A stretch of 64,000 nucleotides of DNA from Bog-366 sp963722555 (GTDB lineage Bacteria > Acidobacteriota > Terriglobia > UBA7540), in the NCBI GenBank assembly GCA_963722555.1, contig CAVRNQ010000001.1, positions 62,001 through 126,000 of the forward strand. Reading direction: 5' to 3'. Shown here in pieces: positions 45,586-55,321 of this stretch (position 1 is its first letter; each line of letters begins with the position of its first letter). The notes under the pieces are model-generated. The model saw nothing but the letters and a program-made list of their open reading frames with translations, ran no database searches and was not told the DNA's origin. The translations under genes were made by a program, and so were the position numbers.

Positions 45586-46107
45586 ATGTCACGTTTGCGT
45601 CGCCTGGTGTTGTCAGACCGATTTTTCTTTATCACCCGCCGGGTTCTGCGTTGTCGTGGGGCGCTGGAGGAATCCGAATTCCAGTGCTTGGCCCGCGTGC
45701 TGCGCGAACGGCGAGAGAAGTACCAGTTTCTGCTCACTGCTTGGGTTTTCCTCCCGGACCACTGGCATGCCATCCTGTTTCCGCGTCACCCGCTCACCCT
45801 CTCTGAGGTGATGGAATCGATCAAGGTGGGCTCGACTCTGCGCATCCATGCCAAGCGGAAGGAGTCTGGCCTGTTCTGGCCACCGCGGTTTTTCGATCGC
45901 GCCCTGCGGACCGTAGGGGACTATTGCGAAAAGGTCGAATCCATTCACCTCAACCCGGTGAGCGCGGGGCTTGTCAACCACGCTGAGGACTGGCCTTGGT
46001 CAAGCATTCACGATCACACGGGAGGCGCCCATCACCCGGCGGCGACCCCGAGCGGTCTCGCGATTGACCGCGTGTTGTTGCCCGCCGATGGCCGCACGCG
46101 AATATGA
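45586..46107 (+). CDS. REP-associated tyrosine transposase (RAYT)
   Basis: 173 residues, apparently intact. The HUH nuclease pair is LPDHWHAILFP (about 65-75); the single catalytic Tyr is in VGDYCEKVESIHLNPVSAGL (about 120); the C-terminus has the usual LNPVSAGLVNHAEDWPWSS. RAYTs are domesticated IS200/IS605-type enzymes that bind and cleave REP palindromes. It is flanked on both sides by inverted copies of the same REP type B hairpin, the standard REPtron arrangement. Arms differ from the type A REPs next to the decayed relatives at 42413 and 45165. Confidence 0.93.
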   Translation: MSRLRRLVLSDRFFFITRRVLRCRGALEESEFQCLARVLRERREKYQFLLTAWVFLPDHWHAILFPRHPLTLSEVMESIKVGSTLRIHAKRKESGLFWPPRFFDRALRTVGDYCEKVESIHLNPVSAGLVNHAEDWPWSSIHDHTGGAHHPAATPSGLAIDRVLLPADGRTRI

Positions 46108-46110
46108 GGG

Positions 46111-46153
46111 AAAGCCGCAGAGTCTCAAAGGCAGAGACTCTGCGCTACCCGCT
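46111..46153 (-). repeat. REP type B, downstream copy of the REPtron
   Basis: Minus strand reads AGCGGGTAGCGCAGAGTCTC, loop, GAGACTCTGCGGCTTT. Mirror image of 45512-45553, only three bases after the RAYT stop. Confidence 0.85.
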
Positions 46154-46237
46154 ACAAAAACCAAACTGACCCACTACCCAGTCCCCCTCGGCGTTGCGAT
46201 AGAAGAGTGTTTCGAGTACTATCCAGCGGCTTAACAG

Positions 46238-46380
46238 GCTGCGGAAAAACCCTTTGGGACTGTCATTCTGAGGAGCCGCAGGCGACGAAGAATCTCGCAT
46301 TGCCATGAAAATACGCAGAGCGAGATCCTTCGCGAGGCTCAGGATGACAGCATGGAAGCGTTTTTCCGCAGCCTGTTAAG
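46238..46380. repeat. Interspersed gctgcggaaaaa / tcattctgag repeat
   Basis: gctgcggaaaaaccc...tgtcattctgaggagccgcag, then ctcaggatgacagcat...tttttccgcagcctgttaa, forming an imperfect inverted pair. Related units at 54185 and 63300. Confidence 0.65.
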
Positions 46381-46458
46381 CGGCGGTTCATTTGGGAGCA
46401 GACATCCGCGCTCCCGTGCGGAGGTTTCCGGCGTGAACTGCCTGTGGATTCTGGGCCC

Positions 46459-48843
46459 ATGAAACGATTCCTCAAGCGTATCGCCCTATTAGTTCTTCTC
46501 ATCGTTCTCCTCACGATCGTGGGGGGTGGGGTGTGGCTTTACCATCGCGCCCAGTCAAGCCTTCCCCTCCTCGATGGGACCATGCGGGCACCCGGGCTTT
46601 CCGCCCGGGTGGAGGTCCGGCGCGACGCGCATGGCGTTCCCCACCTCCGTGCCCGATCGCTTGCCGACGTTTTCTTCGCGCAAGGTTACGTGACCGCCCA
46701 AGATCGTCTCTGGCAAATGGACTTGAGCCGCCGTCATGCCGAAGGGCAGCTTTCAGAGATATTCGGCGATCGGACGCTGCGCTATGACCTGGAGAGCCGC
46801 ACGTTAGGGCTGAACCAGGCAGCGGAACGAGCCCTCGCCGAACTCGATCCGGATACGCGCCGACTCCTTGACTCGTACGCCCGCGGCGTGAATGCTTTTC
46901 TCGAAAGTCACCGCGACCGGCTGCCCATGGAATTCCTGATCCTTCGGTACCAGCCCCAACCCTGGCGTGCGGCCGATTCAGTGGCGGTCGTCCTGAACCT
47001 GTCAACTGCACTCAGCCAAAGCTGGGAAGACGATTTGATGCGCGAGCATGTTTCCGCCAAGTTGGGGAAGAATCTCGCCTCCGACGTTTTTCCGGACCAC
47101 TCAGCCCTTGACGTGCCCGTGGCAGCGGTTCCGGCCTCGGCCCCTGCGGGCGCGCAGAAAATGACGACGGGTCTCGACGCCGAGCCTCTCGGAGACGCTC
47201 CCCTCAGGGAAATGGTGCGGCCACCCCACGTTGACTTTCCAGGGGGGATGGGAAGCAATAACTGGGTGTTGAATGGCTCCCACACGAAGTCGGGCAAACC
47301 GCTGCTGGCGAACGATCCCCATCTTAGCCATAGCGTCCCCAGCGTTTGGTACATGATTCATCTCCAGGCGCCCGGCCTCAATGTGAGCGGCGTCAGCCTG
47401 CCAGGCTTGCCGCTGGTGGTCATTGGTCACAACGAACATATCGCCTGGGGCATGACGAACACAGCTCCCGACGTCCAGGACCTCTACGCCGAGAACTTCA
47501 ACTTCCGGGATTCCACCAAGTACTTGCATAACGGCCAGTGGGTTGACGCGGAAGTTCGCAACGAGGTCATCAAGGTCCGGGACCAGCGCGACTACCCTCT
47601 CGCGGTCAAGGTCACACGCCACGGGCCGGTGGTTTCCCACGACGGCGATCGCGACCTCGCCTTGCGCTGGACGGCGCTCGAACCTCACGCCATCCGCCTT
47701 CCCCTCCTCCGCATGAATCAGGCAAGCAACTGGCAGGAGTTCACTACGGCCCTGCGGGATTTCACCGTGCCCATGCAGAATTTTGTGTATGCGGATCAGG
47801 AAGGGAATATCGGGTATTACGCAGCGGGGCTGGTCCCGATCCGCAAGCAAGGCAATGGCGCCGTCCCCGTCCCGGGCAGCACCGACGACTACGACTGGAC
47901 GGGCTTCATTCCCTTTGAAGATCTTCCCCACTCCTACAATCCACCCAGCGGGATGATCGCCACGGCAAACGGGCGCATCGTTCCTGACAGCTACCCGTTT
48001 TTCATCACGGCGAACTGGGAGGCTCCGTACCGCACGGCGAGAATCTTTCAACTTCTGCGCGCGGGAAGCTCCTTCGCTCCTGCGGATATGCTGCGGATTC
48101 AGGCCGACATCCATACGCTCGAGGACGAATGGCTGGTCAAGCAACTCCTCGCGGCGTCTGCCCAGCACGCGCCGGAGAGCCCCCAGGCGCAGGCTGCCCT
48201 CGGCGTTTTGAGAGCCTGGGACGGCGAGGCCCGCGCGGACTCCGCCGCCACGTTGATCGCAGAAGTTACCCGTCACGCGCTGCTCGCCCGCATCCTGAAA
48301 TCGAAACTCGGCGAGGGCCTTTCCGGTTATCATTGGTCGATGAGCACCATCTTTCTCGAGAATGTCCTGGAGCAGAACCTTACGCGGTGGCTTCCCCCCG
48401 AGGATGCGGACTTCCACGTGACCCTGATGAAAAGCCTGGAACAAGGGGTCAGGCAAATCCCCTCCTTAGTTCACAGCCAGAGTCAGACCGCCTGGAGGTG
48501 GGGCGATACCATCCCGTTGACCTTCCACCACCCGCTGAGTGGAGGGCTGCCGCTTTTGGGGCGCCTGCTGGACGTGGGGCCCTTCCCGCAGGCGGGCACT
48601 GGCACCACGGTGAAGCAGACGACGCCTGGATTGGGACCTTCCATGCGCATGGTGGTGGATTTCTCAGATTTCGACCAGTCGATGCAGAATATCACCTTGG
48701 GCGAATCCGGCCAGCCTTTCAGCCCTTATTACCAGGACCAATTCGAAGCCTGGTACGCCGGGCGGAGCTTCCCCATGCTGTTTAGCGATGCGGCCGTTGA
48801 TGAAGGCGCTGTCCACAAGCTGGTGTTAGAACCTGGGCCGTGA
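46459..48843 (+). CDS. Penicillin acylase-family N-terminal nucleophile hydrolase
   Basis: 794 residues. One membrane anchor (about 8-28) precedes an alpha chain; the autocatalytic cleavage site is GGMGSNNWVLNG with the future N-terminal Ser266. Conserved VEVRRDAHGVPHLRA, AQGYVTAQDRLWQM, LLANDPHLSHSVPSVWY, HNEHIAWGMTN and FVYADQEGNIGYYAAG segments follow the family order. Substrates include beta-lactams, acyl-homoserine lactones and other amides; which applies cannot be read. The start at 46459 (MKRFLKRIALL) is in frame just after a GGGCCC stretch. Confidence 0.93.
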   Translation: MKRFLKRIALLVLLIVLLTIVGGGVWLYHRAQSSLPLLDGTMRAPGLSARVEVRRDAHGVPHLRARSLADVFFAQGYVTAQDRLWQMDLSRRHAEGQLSEIFGDRTLRYDLESRTLGLNQAAERALAELDPDTRRLLDSYARGVNAFLESHRDRLPMEFLILRYQPQPWRAADSVAVVLNLSTALSQSWEDDLMREHVSAKLGKNLASDVFPDHSALDVPVAAVPASAPAGAQKMTTGLDAEPLGDAPLREMVRPPHVDFPGGMGSNNWVLNGSHTKSGKPLLANDPHLSHSVPSVWYMIHLQAPGLNVSGVSLPGLPLVVIGHNEHIAWGMTNTAPDVQDLYAENFNFRDSTKYLHNGQWVDAEVRNEVIKVRDQRDYPLAVKVTRHGPVVSHDGDRDLALRWTALEPHAIRLPLLRMNQASNWQEFTTALRDFTVPMQNFVYADQEGNIGYYAAGLVPIRKQGNGAVPVPGSTDDYDWTGFIPFEDLPHSYNPPSGMIATANGRIVPDSYPFFITANWEAPYRTARIFQLLRAGSSFAPADMLRIQADIHTLEDEWLVKQLLAASAQHAPESPQAQAALGVLRAWDGEARADSAATLIAEVTRHALLARILKSKLGEGLSGYHWSMSTIFLENVLEQNLTRWLPPEDADFHVTLMKSLEQGVRQIPSLVHSQSQTAWRWGDTIPLTFHHPLSGGLPLLGRLLDVGPFPQAGTGTTVKQTTPGLGPSMRMVVDFSDFDQSMQNITLGESGQPFSPYYQDQFEAWYAGRSFPMLFSDAAVDEGAVHKLVLEPGP

Positions 48844-48928
48844 ATGGATCGAACCCTGCATCATTTCACCAGAGGCCGCGCCGCACCTGACGCGCCAGTC
48901 ATTCAATAGCCAAGAGGAATCAGCGAAG

Positions 48929-50857
48929 ATGAAACGATCGCCGCAACACCGCGCCACAACCCGTCAGAGAGGGGCGTCCTTCTCACAGAGGATGCCCGGT
49001 CAGCAGTTGCTTCTCAAGATCTTGCTCCTTGTATGTGTGACGCTCAACTTGGCGGGCCGATCGCCGGCCGCGCAGGGATCTTCCCCATCACCCCTGGATC
49101 TCGAGTACACGTTGCGAGTCGCCCGCCCCACAACTCACCTGGTGGACGTGGGAATTGTGGTCGAGAGGGTGGGCGCCGCCGATCTGGATTTCGTTATGCC
49201 GGCCTGGGCGCCAGGCCGCTATGCGATTTACGATTTTGCCAAGAACGTTCAGGAGTTTTCCGCCCTGGGTGCGGACGGCCGGCCCTTGCCTTGGATCAAT
49301 CTCGACAAGCAGACTTGGCGCGTTGACGCGCGGGCGGCACGGGGCACGGTCAAGGTCAGCTACCGCGTTTTTGCCAATGATCTGACGGGATCGTTTTCAC
49401 AGGTTGACAGCACCCACGCCAACCTGAATGGCCCCTCAATCTTCATGTACGTGGACGGGCATAAACCCGACCCCCTTACTCTGAAAGTCGAAACTCCTGC
49501 CCAATGGAAAGTGATCAGTGGGTTTTCCACTTCCACCAGCGAGTCAACCTTTCGTGCGCCCAACTACGACGTTCTGGCGGATACGCCGCTCGAAATCTCC
49601 CCCGAATGCGCGCTCGAGCAGTTTCAAGAGCAGGGAAAGAATATCCTGGTCGCCGTGCACACCCGCAGTGAAGACGACAGCGAGCACTCGCAACTGTTGG
49701 AGGGCGTAAGGAAGCTCGTGCACGCGGAAATGGCGGTAATGCCTCCGCCGGATTTCCCCCAATACGTTTTCATTTTTCATTTCGATCCGGAAGTTTCCCT
49801 CGGGGATGGCATGGAGCATTTGAATTCCACCGAGATCATCACGCCGGGCACGGTGCGCGAGGGCTCCCGTGAGGCGCTGGAGACCGCCGCGCACGAATTC
49901 TTCCACGCCTGGAACGTGAAGCGGCTCCGCCCTGCGGCGCTCGGACCTTTCGACTACACGCGCGAAAACTACTCGAGCTCGCTCTGGTTCGCCGAAGGCG
50001 TCACGTCCTACTTCGGCTACGTTTTCCTTCTGCGGTCCGGACTCTGGACCCGCGAGCAGTTTCTGAACCGTCTGGCGAGTGAGGTACACGATTTGGAGAA
50101 AGAACCCGGGCGCAAACTCATGTCGGCGGAATCCTCCAGCTTCCATGCCTGGTTCTACGATCGATCCCCACAGATGCAGGAGACGAACTTCGCGAACGCG
50201 ACCATCTCCTATTACAATAAGGGCGCCCTTTTGGGGATGTTGCTGGATCTGGAAACACGTTCGCGCACCCAGGGGCGGAAATCCTTGCTGGATGTCGTGC
50301 GCTTGATGTACCACAAGTTCTACGAAGCCCCCGCAACAACCTACTACGGGCCGGGCCGAGGCTATGAAGAGGGGGACATCCTGGCAGCGCTGAACGAAGT
50401 GACGGGGTCAGATTTCGCGCCTTTCTTTGAGCGTTACGTCCGGGGGACCGAAGCGCTCCCTTACGACGCGACCCTGAAGTTGGCCGGCCTCGAACTTCGC
50501 GCCCAGGCGGGGCCCGACGCGGCGCCGTCCTTGGGTGTGCTCGTACAACCTGACAACCAAGGAGCGCGAATCTTTGCGGTGGTGCCCGGTGGCGCCGCCG
50601 ACCGGGCGGGACTCAGCCGCGACGACTTGCTCATCGATGTGGATGATCAGCCTTTGGCCACGGAAGACCTGTCCGTGCGCCTCAAACCTTACCCAGTGGG
50701 CGCTAAGGTCCCGATGACCGTGCAACGGCATGGGCGGCGGGAAACGGTCACGGTTACGCTCGATCCACCGATTCGAAACCAATACTCGATCGCGCCTTTG
50801 CATTCGGCCACGCCCGAACAGGTCGCCATTCGGGACGCGTGGTTTGGGGTGCAGTAG
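48929..50857 (+). CDS. M61-family glycyl aminopeptidase-like metalloprotease with PDZ
   Basis: 642 residues. A signal/anchor segment (about 25-48) is followed by the M61 N-terminal domain (PAWAPGRYAIYDFAKNVQEF at 91-110), the zinc motif HEFFHAWN (322-329), a third ligand in SSSLWFAEGVTSYFG and the YNKGALLGMLLDLETR helix. A PDZ domain covers about 525-620 (SRDDLLIDVDDQPLATEDLS). The gene follows penicillin acylase after 85 bases on the same strand and may be co-expressed. Probable periplasmic peptide processing. Confidence 0.92.
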   Translation: MKRSPQHRATTRQRGASFSQRMPGQQLLLKILLLVCVTLNLAGRSPAAQGSSPSPLDLEYTLRVARPTTHLVDVGIVVERVGAADLDFVMPAWAPGRYAIYDFAKNVQEFSALGADGRPLPWINLDKQTWRVDARAARGTVKVSYRVFANDLTGSFSQVDSTHANLNGPSIFMYVDGHKPDPLTLKVETPAQWKVISGFSTSTSESTFRAPNYDVLADTPLEISPECALEQFQEQGKNILVAVHTRSEDDSEHSQLLEGVRKLVHAEMAVMPPPDFPQYVFIFHFDPEVSLGDGMEHLNSTEIITPGTVREGSREALETAAHEFFHAWNVKRLRPAALGPFDYTRENYSSSLWFAEGVTSYFGYVFLLRSGLWTREQFLNRLASEVHDLEKEPGRKLMSAESSSFHAWFYDRSPQMQETNFANATISYYNKGALLGMLLDLETRSRTQGRKSLLDVVRLMYHKFYEAPATTYYGPGRGYEEGDILAALNEVTGSDFAPFFERYVRGTEALPYDATLKLAGLELRAQAGPDAAPSLGVLVQPDNQGARIFAVVPGGAADRAGLSRDDLLIDVDDQPLATEDLSVRLKPYPVGAKVPMTVQRHGRRETVTVTLDPPIRNQYSIAPLHSATPEQVAIRDAWFGVQ

Positions 50858-51463
50858 GGTGGGCGGCAATGGGTCAATTTGGAAGGCCAATTCTGGATCG
50901 TCTCCGAGTTCGCGGCGAGCGGCGCTCGCCGCCTTCTGCCTACTGCCCACTGCCCTCTGCCCTCAGTCAGAAACTTGCTGAAGCGGGCGCGAGAAGCACG
51001 GGGGCCCATAGCATTGGGAGGCACGCAAGAGAAAATGTAGCGCAAGGCTCGCGGTCCAGCCTTGCGGCTTTTCCACCGCGCCGTGGTTTTGGCGGCGCGG
51101 CCAAGATGTCTGCGGAATGGTGCTTCGGACGCGGGCAAGGGAAATTCGGATTCATTTATTCCCAGATTTCCGATCTGAGTCTCGGCTACTAAATCTCAGC
51201 TGATCTGCGACGGCTCTATTCATGTGGGTTTAAACCGGCGGGAGATGCTCCGGGGGTCGAAGCCCAATTGGTCAGAGACAAAACCAGTTAAGATATTGTC
51301 AGCATCATCATTTCCGTCCAAAAAGCTCCAAGCCCGCAGGGGCTGCGCAGGGAACCGCTTAAGAGGACAGACGATTCTCTGGCGAGCTAAACCTCACGAC
51401 TATCCCCGCCGGGCGAACGGGCAGATCGTCTGCTCTTACTAAAACCACGGCGGGGAAACTTCC
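50858..51463. other. Intergenic region with a REP hairpin
   Basis: Apart from the REP at 51037-51074 and tgcctactgcccactgcc microrepeats (50932-50965) I see no gene. The frames across it are shadows. Convergent ends of the M61 and oxidoreductase genes meet here. Confidence 0.55.
51037..51074 (+). repeat. GTAGCGC REP hairpin
   Basis: GTAGCGCAAGGCT, loop cgcggtcc, AGCCTTGCGGCTTTT, type B architecture with a third arm sequence. Confidence 0.7.
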
Positions 51464-52807
51464 TTAGACTCTTTCGGGGACGACCCACGGGGCGCGATAG
51501 GTCCGCTTCAGTAGGGAACTGGCTTCCGGGTCATTCACGAACCCTTCGGTCGCGGCGTCGATGTGCAGCTTCCGCCCGGTTCGGTAGGCAATGTTGCCGT
51601 ATTGGCACCAGGCCGTGGAGATGTGGACTTCCTCGATGTCCGCCCGGGGGCGCTTGCGCGTGCGAACACAATCCAGGAAGTTGGCGATGTGTGCGGCATT
51701 CGACTGCGAGAACTTGCCGCGTTCCTCCTGCACTGCCTTGCCTTCGGCATCAAAGACCTGCCAGCCGCCGCCGTGGCGCGAGAGAAACATAAACTGCTTG
51801 GTGCCGTAGATCTCGATGCGCGTTCCGGTGAAGGGCCAGTTCGGGAGACCCCTGCCTTCCCGGATCTCGGTCGTGATCTTCCTCATATACGGCGACCAGA
51901 GCGACTGCTCGAAGATGATGGTCATCTTGTCGAAATCCCAGTTGACGATATGCGTGTCGGGAGTCTCCTGATCGTCGTTGTAAAAGAAAATGCCTCCGGT
52001 CGAGCTCACCGACTTGGGATAAGTCTCGCCGGACATCCACCGCGCGAGGTCGATCTGGTGCACGCCGTCGTTAATGATGTCGCCGCCCGAGTAAACCCAG
52101 AACCAGTGCCAGTTGTAGTGAAAATGGTTCATGTTGAAAGGGCGCATCGGCGCCGGACCCAGCCACATGTCGTAGTCGATTCCGGGCGGCACCGCCGTGT
52201 CGGGCAGCCGGCCAATGGTGTCGCGCAACTTGCTGTTCTGCACCCGAATGAGGTGGACGTCTCCAAAGTCGCTCGACCGGATGTAGTCGAAGGCCAACTG
52301 GCAATACTGCGCGCTTCGGTTTTGCGCCCCGGCCTGCACGACGCGGCCGTATTGGCGCGCTGCCTCGACCGTCTTGCGGCCTTCCCAGAGGCTGTGGCTG
52401 GCGGGCTTCTCAACGTACACGTCCTTCCCGGCCTGGCAAGCGAGAATCGTTCCCAGGGCGTGCCAGTGGTCGGGAGTGGCGTTGATGATAACGTCCACGC
52501 TCCGGTCGTCCAGCATGCGGCGGAAGTCCTGGGTCACCGCCGGCTTCCGGCCAGTGATTTTCTCGATTCGTGCGGCGCAGCTTTCCGCGCGCGAAGTATC
52601 GGGATCGGCAATGGAAATCACGGCGACGTCGGGCCGGGCAGCAAACCATTCCACGAGTTGCGTGCCGCGGCCGCCCGCGCCCATCAAGCCGACGCCAATC
52701 GTATCGCTGGCCTTGAGTGCTCGGACCGAAAGAGCCGGGGTGAATCCGGCTGCCAGGGCTGCGCGCTGGCTGCGCTTGAGGAAATCACGCCGCGTAATAC
52801 CCTTCAT
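51464..52807 (-). CDS. Tat-exported Gfo/Idh/MocA oxidoreductase
   Basis: 447 residues. Twin-arginine signal RRDFLKRSQRAALAAGF (about 6-22), then GVGLMGAGGRGTQLV (NAD-binding), NATPDHWHALGT, EKPASHSLWEGRKT (catalytic Lys region) and GIDYDMWLGPAPMRPFN, GGDIINDGVHQID in the C-terminal domain. This secreted subgroup is frequent in Acidobacteriota and Planctomycetota and acts on glycosides. No adjacent hydrolase. Confidence 0.93.
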   Translation of the reverse strand: MKGITRRDFLKRSQRAALAAGFTPALSVRALKASDTIGVGLMGAGGRGTQLVEWFAARPDVAVISIADPDTSRAESCAARIEKITGRKPAVTQDFRRMLDDRSVDVIINATPDHWHALGTILACQAGKDVYVEKPASHSLWEGRKTVEAARQYGRVVQAGAQNRSAQYCQLAFDYIRSSDFGDVHLIRVQNSKLRDTIGRLPDTAVPPGIDYDMWLGPAPMRPFNMNHFHYNWHWFWVYSGGDIINDGVHQIDLARWMSGETYPKSVSSTGGIFFYNDDQETPDTHIVNWDFDKMTIIFEQSLWSPYMRKITTEIREGRGLPNWPFTGTRIEIYGTKQFMFLSRHGGGWQVFDAEGKAVQEERGKFSQSNAAHIANFLDCVRTRKRPRADIEEVHISTAWCQYGNIAYRTGRKLHIDAATEGFVNDPEASSLLKRTYRAPWVVPERV

Positions 52808-52931
52808 GGCTGTTCTCCTTATCCGGAATCTCCGGTCTCAACTTTACCTCTCGGCAGAATCATACGCTTGCTGCCGCAGGGTGGCGCAGAAATCGTTTTG
52901 GGATGTCTGCGTTATGAGCAGGTAGCGCAGC

Positions 52932-53021
52932 GCGGCGATTTTACATCGCCACAGCGGCAACGGAATCAAGCCGGCGGCGGCGACGTCCCGATGAAATCGG
53001 GACAGGTTCCGTCGCCGCTAC
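52932..53021. repeat. REP-like hairpins ATCGCC/GGCGAT and GTCGCCGC
   Basis: GCGGCGATtttacATCGCC (52932-52955) mirrors 9544-9570. 52970-53021 is a GGCGGCGACGTCCCGAT...ATCGGGAC...GTCGCCGCTAC hairpin. Confidence 0.5.
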
Positions 53022-53056
53022 ATGTTTTTCAGCAGTCTGCTAAACTACAGCTCCGA

Positions 53057-54166
53057 ATGCGTAAAGCAACACTCGTTTCCCTTCTGGCCGCAATAGCCTC
53101 GTTACCGGCTTTGGCCGTGGTCGGTGTCGCTCTCGCCGGCGCCGCTAACTCCCCCAGCGACGACGCGCAAGCCCTTATCCAAGCCGGTCACTGGAAGAGG
53201 GCGCGCGCTATTCTCGAGCCTCAAGTCAAAGCCCATCCCCAGGACCCCCAGGGCGCCTATCTGCTGACGCAAGTGAAGGCGGCGTTTAAGGACTTCGACG
53301 GCGCTCTGCCGCTCGCCCAGCACGCCGTCGAACTGGACGGCAAGAATTCCAACTACCACCTGAAACTGGGCCAGATTTATGGCGAAATGGCGGCCCGGGC
53401 CAGCATGTTCGCAGCAGGGTCGCTGGCGGTGAAGTTTCGAAAGGAAGTTGAAATCGCCCTGGATCTCAATCCCAAGAATCTGGAAGCGCTGGATTCCATG
53501 ATGCAGTTTAAGTTCCAGGCGCCCGGTTTGATGGGTGGGAGCAAAACCCAGGCGCGCGCCCTAGCCGAGGAGATAACCGGCCTTAGCCCCAGCGAAGGAT
53601 ACCTTGCCCACGCTGAACTTGCGGAACTCGAAAAGAACCCGGCCGAGATGGAGGCCAATTATCTGAAGGCTGTGGAAGCAGACCCGAAGAATTATCATGC
53701 CCTCACGACGCTCGCGAGATTCTACAGTTCCCCTCCCCAATTGAAGCTCGATGCTGCCACTAAATATGCCCAGCAGGCATGGCAACTTGATCCGTCGCGA
53801 GCTGACGCCGGTTGGATTCTGGCGCGGGTTTTCTCCCTCGAGGAACGCTGGAGCGACCTGCAAGCAATCCTCGTTGCCTCGGAGAAGAACGTCCCGGACG
53901 ATCTGCGTCCCTTCTATGAAGCTGCCCGCGCCCTGCTGGAAATTGGCAAGGAGTTCCCGCGAGCCGAGGGCTACGCGAAGAAATATCTTTCCGAGGAGCC
54001 AGAAGGCGAGGAGCCGGATGCGGCCGATGCGCACCGGCTATTGGGTCTGGTGTTCGAAAGGGAAGGTCGAATTTCCGAGGGGAGAACGGAAATTGAAACC
54101 ACCCTCCAGCTCCGGCCGAACTTCAAAGCTGCCAAGGAAGACCTGAAGAGAATGGACAGAAGATAG
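53057..54166 (+). CDS. Exported TPR-repeat protein
   Basis: 369 residues. Signal peptide MRKATLVSLLAAIASLPALA...LAGA. About six tetratricopeptide-like repeats are spread through the protein (DAQALIQAGHWKRARAILEP, YHLKLGQIYGEMAARASM, EMEANYLKAVEADPKNYHAL, DAATKYAQQAWQLDPSRADA, AHRLLGLVFEREGRISEG). It probably scaffolds envelope proteins; no enzyme domain. The Shine-Dalgarno is weak. The long frame open upstream is antisense to the oxidoreductase and not coding. Confidence 0.85.
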   Translation: MRKATLVSLLAAIASLPALAVVGVALAGAANSPSDDAQALIQAGHWKRARAILEPQVKAHPQDPQGAYLLTQVKAAFKDFDGALPLAQHAVELDGKNSNYHLKLGQIYGEMAARASMFAAGSLAVKFRKEVEIALDLNPKNLEALDSMMQFKFQAPGLMGGSKTQARALAEEITGLSPSEGYLAHAELAELEKNPAEMEANYLKAVEADPKNYHALTTLARFYSSPPQLKLDAATKYAQQAWQLDPSRADAGWILARVFSLEERWSDLQAILVASEKNVPDDLRPFYEAARALLEIGKEFPRAEGYAKKYLSEEPEGEEPDAADAHRLLGLVFEREGRISEGRTEIETTLQLRPNFKAAKEDLKRMDRR

Positions 54167-54184
54167 GCTGCAGAGGCTGCGGAA

Positions 54185-54325
54185 GAACTCGCAGGCGGTG
54201 TCATTCTGAGCGAAGCGAAGAACCCCTGCATTTGAGTTTTCAAGCAAATACAGAGGTCCTTCCTTCGTTTCACTCAGGACCGGCTTCGCCTCCTCAGGAT
54301 GACAGTGTGAGGGGTTTTTCCGCAG
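54185..54325. repeat. Interspersed repeat pair between TPR and DedA genes
   Basis: gctgcggaagaactc...tgtcattctgagcgaagcgaag, cctgcatttgagttttcaag, then ctcctcaggatgacag...tttttccgcagcc. Nearly the same module occurs at 63300-63432 with the same inner words. Confidence 0.7.
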
Positions 54326-54338
54326 CCTCCGCAGCCCC

Positions 54339-54950
54339 TCAGCAAGTTTTCTTCCGCCGGAGCAGGTGAACCAGGAACAGGACCACCCCGCCTATCCCCA
54401 CGACGACCAGCGCAAATCGATCCAGTTGTGTCAGCAAACCAACCAGTCGATCCCAGTTGCTTCCGAAAAAGAAACCGACGCAGCCGATGGTCAGTGCCCA
54501 AGCGACCGCTCCGGTGAAATTGAAAAGCAGAAAGCGCCAGTAAGGCATCAGCAGCACGCCGGCCAGTATTCCGGAAAACACCCGGAGGCCCGTGATGAAG
54601 CGCGCCGTGAAAACGGCCCATTGTCCATACTTAACGAATAGTTTCTGCGCCTCGTCGTAGCGCTTTCGGACCCAGGCAATCCGCCGCAGGAAACGATTGA
54701 CGAAGGCGGTGCCACCGTACCGTCCCAGCCAGAAACCGAGACTGTCGCCCAGAGTGGCGCCGGCAATCGCGGTAAGAATCGCCGGCAGCAGCCCGATCTT
54801 GCCGTGATAGGCAAGAAACCCTGCAAACAGAAGTACCGTCTCACCTGGGATGGGCAAGCCGGCGTTTTCCAACATAACGCCGAAGAAGATTACCCAGTAC
54901 CCGTAGCGGGCAAAGAAATCAGACAGAAGGTGGAAAATCGAATCGGCCAC
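54339..54950 (-). CDS. DedA/SNARE-associated family membrane protein
   Basis: 203 residues. ENAGLPIPGETVLLFAGFLA (about 28-47), FWLGRYGGTAFVNRFL, QWAVFTARFITGLRVFSGIL (with the family's basic residues) and about five membrane segments. DedA proteins recycle undecaprenyl phosphate or phospholipids across the inner membrane. Basic C-terminus LLRRKKTC. Confidence 0.92.
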   Translation of the reverse strand: MADSIFHLLSDFFARYGYWVIFFGVMLENAGLPIPGETVLLFAGFLAYHGKIGLLPAILTAIAGATLGDSLGFWLGRYGGTAFVNRFLRRIAWVRKRYDEAQKLFVKYGQWAVFTARFITGLRVFSGILAGVLLMPYWRFLLFNFTGAVAWALTIGCVGFFFGSNWDRLVGLLTQLDRFALVVVGIGGVVLFLVHLLRRKKTC

Positions 54951-55321
54951 GGCTTTCGTGATTATGCCCGAAGCGGGCTATTCTGCGAAGCAGATTCCGG
55001 GACCGTCCGTCATGGCAGGGCCATCCTTTCGCAAGCAAGTCCAATGATGGGTATCGTGGTGGCGATTTGGTAGTGGTGCAATTCAGAATCGCGCATTTTC
55101 GCCGAGCAACGATCTGGATTCGAGACCACCCCGTCGCCTGCGGCGCCACCCCTCCTAAGCTTAGGAGGGGACTCCCTTTCCTGGCCGGGCAAGACTCCCC
55201 TCCTGGTTCAGGAGGGGTGCCCGAAGGGTGGGGTGGTCGCTTATGATTTCGAGAATGCACCACTACCGGCGATTTTGCACCGTCCCGCCCCCGCGGGCGG
55301 ATATGCTAAACTAGTCAAGGG
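54951..55321. other. Intergenic with CCCCTCCT palindromes
   Basis: Two inverted ccctcctaagcttaggaggg and cccctcctggttcaggagg repeats (55145-55220). No riboswitch-like structure was recognised before the methionine-pathway gene. No gene. Confidence 0.55.

Noticed and set aside
51563..53056. Very long plus-strand open frame continuing upstream of the TPR gene
   Set aside because: It is antisense to the Tat-exported oxidoreductase at 51464-52807, whose motifs are complete; only the part from 53057 has a signal peptide and TPR pattern.
55200..55321. SAM riboswitch before the homocysteine methyltransferase gene
   Set aside because: No known SAM aptamer core is recognisable; only the CCCCTCCT palindrome family is there.
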